From an uncultured Pseudomonadota bacterium (GTDB taxonomy: Bacteria; Pseudomonadota; Gammaproteobacteria; Steroidobacterales; Steroidobacteraceae), in NCBI GenBank assembly GCA_903884235.1, contig CAISEB010000028.1:1-64000 (forward strand): DNA of 64,000 nt, read 5' to 3'. Position numbers and translations under genes: made by a program. Positions within the stretch are counted from its first letter, which is position 1. Every line of letters starts with the position of its first letter. Shown here piece after piece: positions 59,400 through 64,000 of the stretch. A model generated the notes under the pieces. It saw only the letters and a program-made list of their open reading frames with translations, was not told the DNA's origin and ran no database searches.

Positions 59400-59448
59400 C
59401 CTATCTTGTCATTTATCGTGCGATATGGCACGATAATGACAGGATAGG
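59400..59448 (+). promoter_or_regulatory. large imperfect palindrome, operator of the Fic-like gene
   Basis: A 22-base arm (59400-59421) and a 21-base arm (59428-59448) are inverted copies with one mismatch and one indel, around the spacer gatatg. The innermost arms TATCGTGC and GCACGATA are perfect. The palindrome ends 16 bases before the Fic-like gene start. Its AT-rich arms contrast with the surrounding DNA. It is an obvious target for the gene's own N-terminal winged helix. Confidence 0.8.
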
Positions 59449-59464
59449 CGCAGATGACACGATT

Positions 59465-60802
59465 GTGGCGAACCGATCACTTCCTGGCGAGATCCTCGCC
59501 CTGCTGCGCGCCCGGTCGATCGACGCCGGCAGGCTGCCGACCGCGGGCGACATCACCGTCGCGGCCGGCGCCAGCCGCTCGACCGTCAACCGGGCTCTGG
59601 TCCGCCTGCTGGCCGGGGGATTCATCGAGCGCTCCGGGCGCGGTCCCGGGACCCGTTACCGCGCGGTCGTCGCATCCGGCATCGCCGAGCGCGCGCCAGC
59701 GGTGGGTGTTCGGGAGTCGCGCGGGCTGCGGGACTATCTTGCGCGGCCGCTCGCGTCGCGAGCCCCCGCCGCGTACCAGCGAGACTTCGCTGAAGGCTAC
59801 GAGCCGAACGAGTCGTCGCTGTTGCCGGCCGATCTCGCTCTGGCGCTGCGTCGTGATGGCCGCGCACCCGGTCAGCAACCGGCCGGCACGGTCGCTCGCA
59901 AGGTGCTCGAGCAGCTGCTGATCGACCTGTCCTGGCATTCCTCGCGGCTCGAGGGCAACCGCACGAGCCTGCTGGACACCCGCGCCCTGTTCGAACGGGG
60001 TCGCACGGGCGCGAACGATCCTGAAGCGATCATGCTGCTGAACCACAAGGACGCGATCCAGTTCCTGGTCGACGTGGTCCCGGAGCAGGGCATCACGGTG
60101 CCGGTCGTCCGCAATCTGCACGCGCTGCTGATGCAGGGGCTGCTGGACGAGCCCGGTGCGCCGGGCGCGATCCGCCGCCGGATCGTGAGCATCGAAGGAT
60201 CGACGTACCAGCCGCTGCAGATCCCATCGCTGCTGGCCGAGATGCTGGACGTCGTTGTGGCGAAGGCGCGCTTGATCCACAATCCGCTCGAAGCGGCGTT
60301 CTTCCTGTGGCTGAACGTGGCGTACCTGCAGCCCTTCGAAGACGGCAACAAGAGAACCAGCCGGCTCGCGGCCAACCTGCCGCTGCTGCTCCACAATTGT
60401 GCGCCGCTGTCGTTCCTCGACGTGGACGTCGACGACTATGCGCGCGCGATGCTCGGCGTCTACGAACAGTGCAACGTCGCGCTGGCGGCAGAGCTCTTCG
60501 AGGCGACGTACCGGCGTTCGATCCGGCAATACCACGCCGCGCTCACCGCATTCGGCACGCCGGACCCGATCCGCACCCGCTACCGCGACGAGCTCGCCGA
60601 CCTCGTCCGACGCGTCGTCGCCGGCGAATCGATCGCGGACCTCGCGTCCCTCGCGGGCGTGCCGGACGCAGACTTCGCGCCGTTCATCCGCGTCGTCCGC
60701 GATGAGCTGCTGCACCTCGAGGTCTACAACTGCGCGCGCTACCGGCTTGGCTTTTCACAGGTGGAGCGCTGGATCGCGGCCGGGCGCCCGGGCTCGGGCT
60801 GA
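59465..60802 (+). CDS. Fic-domain protein with N-terminal winged helix and Gln in the Fic motif
   Basis: From the GTG at 59465 the product is 445 residues. An N-terminal winged helix-turn-helix (about 10-68: ITVAAGASRSTVNRALVRLL) precedes a Fic domain with the inhibitory motif SSRLEGN (159-165) and the active loop LQPFEDGNKRTSRL. The canonical motif is HPFx(D/E)GN(G/K)R; the catalytic His is Q289 here, so classical AMP transfer is doubtful. The gene follows a large palindrome, suggesting autoregulation. It shows features of a transcription regulator that senses ligand through the Fic fold. I recall Fic-like proteins with QPF in other bacteria, so it may be a subfamily. Confidence 0.88.
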   Translation: MANRSLPGEILALLRARSIDAGRLPTAGDITVAAGASRSTVNRALVRLLAGGFIERSGRGPGTRYRAVVASGIAERAPAVGVRESRGLRDYLARPLASRAPAAYQRDFAEGYEPNESSLLPADLALALRRDGRAPGQQPAGTVARKVLEQLLIDLSWHSSRLEGNRTSLLDTRALFERGRTGANDPEAIMLLNHKDAIQFLVDVVPEQGITVPVVRNLHALLMQGLLDEPGAPGAIRRRIVSIEGSTYQPLQIPSLLAEMLDVVVAKARLIHNPLEAAFFLWLNVAYLQPFEDGNKRTSRLAANLPLLLHNCAPLSFLDVDVDDYARAMLGVYEQCNVALAAELFEATYRRSIRQYHAALTAFGTPDPIRTRYRDELADLVRRVVAGESIADLASLAGVPDADFAPFIRVVRDELLHLEVYNCARYRLGFSQVERWIAAGRPGSG

Positions 60803-60904
60803 GCCTCGCGGCGTGGTCGAGCGAGGCGTCGGGGCGCTACACTCGGCTCCGACCGCACCTCTCCGGGGCGGACCTGGATGGCGGCCCGGCCGCCGAGGGG
60901 AGCG

Positions 60905-61273
60905 ATGAAAGCCCGCTACGATTGTTCGAAGTGCCCCGGGTACTGCTGCTCGTACGACCGCATCGAGGTCAGTGAATTCGACATCGCAAGGCTCGCGAAG
61001 CACTTCGGGCTCGATGTCGACACCGCCCGCGAGCGCTTCACCTGGCGCTACAAGACCAAGGACCACGACGAGCGGGTGCTGCGCCACAAGCAGGACCACG
61101 TATTCAAGTCCACGTGCCGCTTCTTCGACCAGGACGAGCGCCGCTGCACGATCTACGCGGCGCGGCCCAACGTCTGCCGCCGCTATCCGACGGGACCGAC
61201 CTGCGGCTACTACGACTTCCTGGTGTTCGAGCGCGAGCAGCAGGGCGACGACGAGTTCATCCCGTCGGCCTGA
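60905..61273 (+). CDS. YkgJ-type Cys-cluster protein
   Basis: The 122-residue protein contains eight Cys in the family pattern, including CSKCPGYCC near the start, CRFF, CTIYAARPNVCRRYP and GPTCGYY. The YkgJ/UPF0153 family is thought to bind zinc or an Fe-S cluster; its function is unknown. The ATG at 60905 follows gaggggagcg. It lies between the Fic-like gene and DUF971 on the plus strand, converging with DUF971. Confidence 0.88.
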   Translation: MKARYDCSKCPGYCCSYDRIEVSEFDIARLAKHFGLDVDTARERFTWRYKTKDHDERVLRHKQDHVFKSTCRFFDQDERRCTIYAARPNVCRRYPTGPTCGYYDFLVFEREQQGDDEFIPSA

Positions 61274-61288
61274 TCCGGATCCGCCCGC

Positions 61289-61666
61289 TCAGGCGCCGGT
61301 CGCCGGCTTCCTGACGTAGCCGATCCGATCGAGCCGCTCGAGATAGCGGGCCCAGTTGGCCGCGTGGTTCGCACCAAGATCGTGCAGCACCTTCCACGTA
61401 TAGAGCCCGGTGTCGTGGCCATCGTCGAAGACGATCTTCACCGCGTACTGGCCCACCGGCTCGATGGCGCGGATGCCGACGTTCTCCTTGGCGATCTGCA
61501 GCACGTCCTGGCCCGGACCGTGTCCCTGCACCTCGGCCGAGGGCGAGTGCGCGCGCAGGTACTCGAACGAGAGGGCATAGCGGGTCCCGTCCGCGAACGC
61601 GACCTCGACCAGGCGCGACTTGCGGCGCAGGCGGATTTCGAGCGGAGCGTTGTCGCCGTTTTGCAT
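61289..61666 (-). CDS. DUF971 protein (gamma-butyrobetaine hydroxylase N-terminal-like)
   Basis: The 125-residue protein matches DUF971, the small zinc-containing domain found alone or at the N-terminus of gamma-butyrobetaine hydroxylases (FADGTRYALSFEYLRAHSPS, then AIEPVGQYAVKIVFDDGHDT, YTWKVLHDLG). The gene is commonly next to hslU and ubiE in gammaproteobacteria. Here ubiE lies about 4 kb further downstream, separated by metX, cysK, the Fic-like and YkgJ genes, suggesting that these were inserted. Confidence 0.88.
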   Translation of the reverse strand: MQNGDNAPLEIRLRRKSRLVEVAFADGTRYALSFEYLRAHSPSAEVQGHGPGQDVLQIAKENVGIRAIEPVGQYAVKIVFDDGHDTGLYTWKVLHDLGANHAANWARYLERLDRIGYVRKPATGA

Positions 61667-61768
61667 CAGTTTCGGGGGCGTTGCCAAAAGTTTCGACCCG
61701 TTCGCGACACGCGGTGGGCGGGTGGAGCAGAATGCCAGCCCTCGGGCCCAAGTTACACCGTCGGGGCG

Positions 61769-62788
61769 ATGGCAATGATACGACGCGCGACGTTTCCGCT
61801 GCTGATGACGATGCTCTGGTTGCTGGCGCCGGCCCATGCCGTGGCGGTCGAGCAGACCCCGGCCGTGGACCAGGCGGACGACGGGGAGGAGGGCGATTCG
61901 GCGGACGAGCGCTGGGGCCTCAAGCTCGGCGTGCAGGGCGACCGGGTCAGCACGCTCGGGCTCACCGGGACGGCCACCTACGACCTCTACCCGTCCACGA
62001 CGCTGCATGCCTCGGGCGGCGCCACCGACTACCGCAGCGATCCGCCCGTGGACACGCCGGCCACCCCCCGCACGATCTGGGCCGATGCTGGCATCACCCG
62101 GCGCTTCGGCAAGTTCGGCATCGATGGCGCGCTCGGCCACTGGGTCGCGACCCACGTCCTCAAGGCCGAGGAGCTCAAGCTCGCCGGCACCTATGGCAGT
62201 GGCGGGTTCTCGGGCGCGCTGCGCACCGGCTACCGGCGCGCGACGTTCGCCTCGTTCGCATCCACCGCGGTCGCCGACTTCGGCAACGGCTTGCAGGGCG
62301 CCCAGGTGATCGCGGCCTGCCAGGTCAAGAGCACAGCCTTCGGCGCCGACGGCCGCTGGGAAGGCAAGGCCTTCGGCCTGCACGGCTCGCTGATGTCATA
62401 CCAGTATGCCAACGCGCGCTGCGGCCTGTATGCCCCGGGCATTGGCTCTGCCTCGGTCTCGCTCGGCGAGGCCGCGTTCGCGGGCCTCGCGGGCGATCCG
62501 CTCTCTCGCCTCGCGAACACGGCGCTGCCGGTGATCGGCGAGCAGCCCTCGCTTGCGCGCTCGGTCGGCCGGTTCGGCGTCAGCTACCGGCGCGCCGACA
62601 AGGGCCTGTCGCTCGACTACCTGCGCAAGCAGGAGAATTTCGTGAACTCGGTCGGCTACGCGGTGTATGCGACGGCGACCGCCTACCTCGGCGGATCCAC
62701 CGGCATCGACGTGACCTTCGGGCGCTCGCAGGGCGGTGTCGGACCCCGCGGCCTGTTCGGCGGGCTCGGGCTGCGCGCCCGGTTCTGA
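61769..62788 (+). CDS. outer-membrane-like beta-rich protein, copy 1
   Basis: The 339-residue exported protein has a signal peptide (LLMTMLWLLAPAHAVA) and ends in RARF, the terminal Phe typical of outer-membrane barrels. Repeated glycine/aromatic strands (WGLKLGVQGDRVSTLGLTGT, FGVSYRRADKGLSLDYLRKQ) suggest a beta-barrel. I find no named family. It is about the same size as, and clearly similar to, the next gene (RWGLxLGVQGDR, QPSLAxSxGxFGVSxRR). Confidence 0.65.
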   Translation: MAMIRRATFPLLMTMLWLLAPAHAVAVEQTPAVDQADDGEEGDSADERWGLKLGVQGDRVSTLGLTGTATYDLYPSTTLHASGGATDYRSDPPVDTPATPRTIWADAGITRRFGKFGIDGALGHWVATHVLKAEELKLAGTYGSGGFSGALRTGYRRATFASFASTAVADFGNGLQGAQVIAACQVKSTAFGADGRWEGKAFGLHGSLMSYQYANARCGLYAPGIGSASVSLGEAAFAGLAGDPLSRLANTALPVIGEQPSLARSVGRFGVSYRRADKGLSLDYLRKQENFVNSVGYAVYATATAYLGGSTGIDVTFGRSQGGVGPRGLFGGLGLRARF

Positions 62789-62819
62789 TCTTCGTTACTC
62801 TGACCCGGGTACGGACGGC

Positions 62820-63830
62820 ATGATACGACGCGCGACAATTCTCGGACTGCTGGTGGGCGTGGGCCTCGCGACGCTCGCGCCCTCGGCCGCGTTCGCCGAG
62901 CTGCTGACGCCGGTGGCCCGCCCGGTCGACACGGTGGACTGGAAGGACAGTCGCTGGGGTCTGGATCTCGGCGTGCAGGGCGACCGCGGCAAGGCCGGCG
63001 GCGTGACCGGCGCGCTGATGGTCGACGTATTCGAGTTCACGCGCCTGCACGGGTCGGGGCACGCGACCGTGTACCCGGGCGCGGCTCCGTCGGGGCAGGC
63101 GTCGCCGCCGCATTCGATCGGCGCCGAGGCGGGAGTGCTGCAGCGCTTCGGCCGCTTCGGGCTCGACGTCGCGATCGGCCACTGGCTCATCCTGCACACG
63201 GTCACGGCCAACGAGCTCAACGTCACCGGTTCCTTCACCGGCGGGGCGTTCTCGGGCGCCCTCGGCACCGGCATGCGGCGCAGCCGCTTCGCGAACTTCG
63301 GCACGACCGCGACCGCGGACTTCGGCAACGGCGTGCAGACCGCCAGCGTCACCGCGAGCTGCCGGGTCAACAGCACGCAGTTCGGTGGCGACGGTCGCTG
63401 GCAGGGCCGCGTCTGGGGCGCGCACGCCTCGTTCACCGCCTTCCAGTACCAGGACGTGAGTTGCGGCTTCGACGCCGGCGCCATCGGCACCGCGAACGTC
63501 TCCGAGAACGCCGCGCAGTTCGCGGTGACCGCGACCGCGCTGCTCGCCCACATGCAGGCCGCCGCACTGCCGATCGTCGGCGGCCAGCCCTCGCTCGCGC
63601 ACTCGCGCGGCCAGTTCGGCGTCAGCTGGCGGCGTCGCGACCTCGGGCTCGCGCTCGACTACCTGCGCCAGCAGGACTACTTCCTCGGCACCACCGGGAC
63701 CGCGTTGTTCGGGACGCTGACCGGGGATCTCGGCGAAGGCTCGGCCGTCGACGTCACCTTCGGCGGAACCCGCGGCAACGGGACCCGCTTCGGGCCGTTC
63801 GGCGGCTTCGGAGTGCGGACCCGCTTCTGA
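62820..63830 (+). CDS. outer-membrane-like beta-rich protein, copy 2
   Basis: The 336-residue product has a signal peptide (ILGLLVGVGLATLAPSAAFA) and ends in RTRF. It parallels copy 1 along its whole length: RWGLDLGVQGDRGKAGGVTG, RFGRFGLDVAIGHWLIL, FGNGVQTASVTASCRV, FGVSWRRRDLGLALDYLRQQ. Shared paired Cys suggest a disulfide. The two genes are a tandem duplication inserted between DUF971 and xerC. Function is unknown. Confidence 0.65.
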   Translation: MIRRATILGLLVGVGLATLAPSAAFAELLTPVARPVDTVDWKDSRWGLDLGVQGDRGKAGGVTGALMVDVFEFTRLHGSGHATVYPGAAPSGQASPPHSIGAEAGVLQRFGRFGLDVAIGHWLILHTVTANELNVTGSFTGGAFSGALGTGMRRSRFANFGTTATADFGNGVQTASVTASCRVNSTQFGGDGRWQGRVWGAHASFTAFQYQDVSCGFDAGAIGTANVSENAAQFAVTATALLAHMQAAALPIVGGQPSLAHSRGQFGVSWRRRDLGLALDYLRQQDYFLGTTGTALFGTLTGDLGEGSAVDVTFGGTRGNGTRFGPFGGFGVRTRF

Positions 63831-63837
63831 GCCGCGC

Positions 63838-64000
63838 TCAGCGCCGCCGGCGCGCGCGCGGATGCGCGCTGTCGTAGACCTGCGCGAGGTGCTGGAAGTC
63901 GAGGTGCGTGTACACCTGCGTCGTCGAGATGTTCGCGTGGCCGAGCAGCTCCTGCACGCCACGCAGGTCGTGGCTCGACTCCAGCAGGTGCGTCGCGAAC
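63838..64000 (-). CDS. xerC: tyrosine recombinase XerC, C-terminal part
   Basis: The minus strand encodes the end of a tyrosine recombinase, cut by the window edge. The visible 53 residues include [20 protein letters not shown], with the second catalytic His/Arg region and the nucleophile Tyr (QVYTH), and end HPRARRRR. The [20 protein letters not shown] wording is typical of XerC, which with XerD resolves chromosome dimers at dif. Confidence 0.9.
   Translation of the reverse strand, partial: FATHLLESSHDLRGVQELLGHANISTTQVYTHLDFQHLAQVYDSAHPRARRRR

Overview
The window is GC-rich (by eye about 70%) bacterial chromosome with dense, mostly operonic genes. Ubiquinone genes ubiE-ubiJ-ubiB next to a DUF971 gene and xerC, an LpxL-type lipid A acyltransferase, a 324-residue CysB and many lipoproteins point to a Gram-negative ubiquinone-using proteobacterium, most likely a gammaproteobacterium. 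No rRNA, tRNA, CRISPR array or insertion sequence was seen.

Layout. (1) 0.3-7.6 kb: housekeeping genes, namely yajQ, a GNAT acetyltransferase, a TlpA-like lipoprotein, cysB, an ABC exporter, an ACAD10/11-like phosphotransferase and an LpxL-like acyltransferase. (2) 7.77-14.5 kb: a complete tryptophan operon trpL-E-G-D-C-F-B-A with a visible promoter, a leader peptide with three consecutive Trp codons and an attenuator hairpin, followed by a small VOC protein and a phospholipase-D-like lipoprotein. (3) 16.6-21.0 kb: two LuxR/NarL-type response regulators (one with a changed phosphorylation site), a lytic transglycosylase and a cytoplasmic NarX-like histidine kinase. A shared CCCTACC-type motif lies in the non-coding DNA in front of these genes and of the next operon. 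(4) 21.4-31.1 kb: a type II secretion/type IV pilus-like operon (pseudopilin, F, E, PilM/N/O/P-like proteins, a secretin with a C-terminal cohesin-like domain, three more pseudopilins). (5) 31.1-47.1 kb: a long non-coding leader, two exported multicopper oxidase (MCO) subunits with complementary copper motifs, and a 3775-residue exported giant protein that begins with degenerate MCO domains; a strong terminator follows. (6) 47.2-53.8 kb: a Spy-like protein, two unknown exported proteins, two paralogous LolA-like proteins, a cytochrome c/periplasmic-binding fusion, an FKBP lipoprotein and a SCO copper chaperone. (7) 53.9-64 kb: ubiB, ubiJ, ubiE, metX divergent from cysK, a Fic-like regulator with a large palindromic operator, a YkgJ-like protein, DUF971, two paralogous outer-membrane-like proteins and the end of xerC.

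The most interesting part is 16.6-53.8 kb. I infer one functional island: a two-component system, a dedicated hybrid secretion machine, a secreted MCO split over several polypeptides and fused to a giant adhesin-like protein, and copper/heme/folding helpers (SCO, cytochrome c, FKBP). The gene content resembles, from memory, the Leptothrix mof locus (MCO MofA, PPIase-like MofB, heme protein MofC) linked to Mn(II) oxidation. The substrate here cannot be read from sequence and remains a hypothesis.
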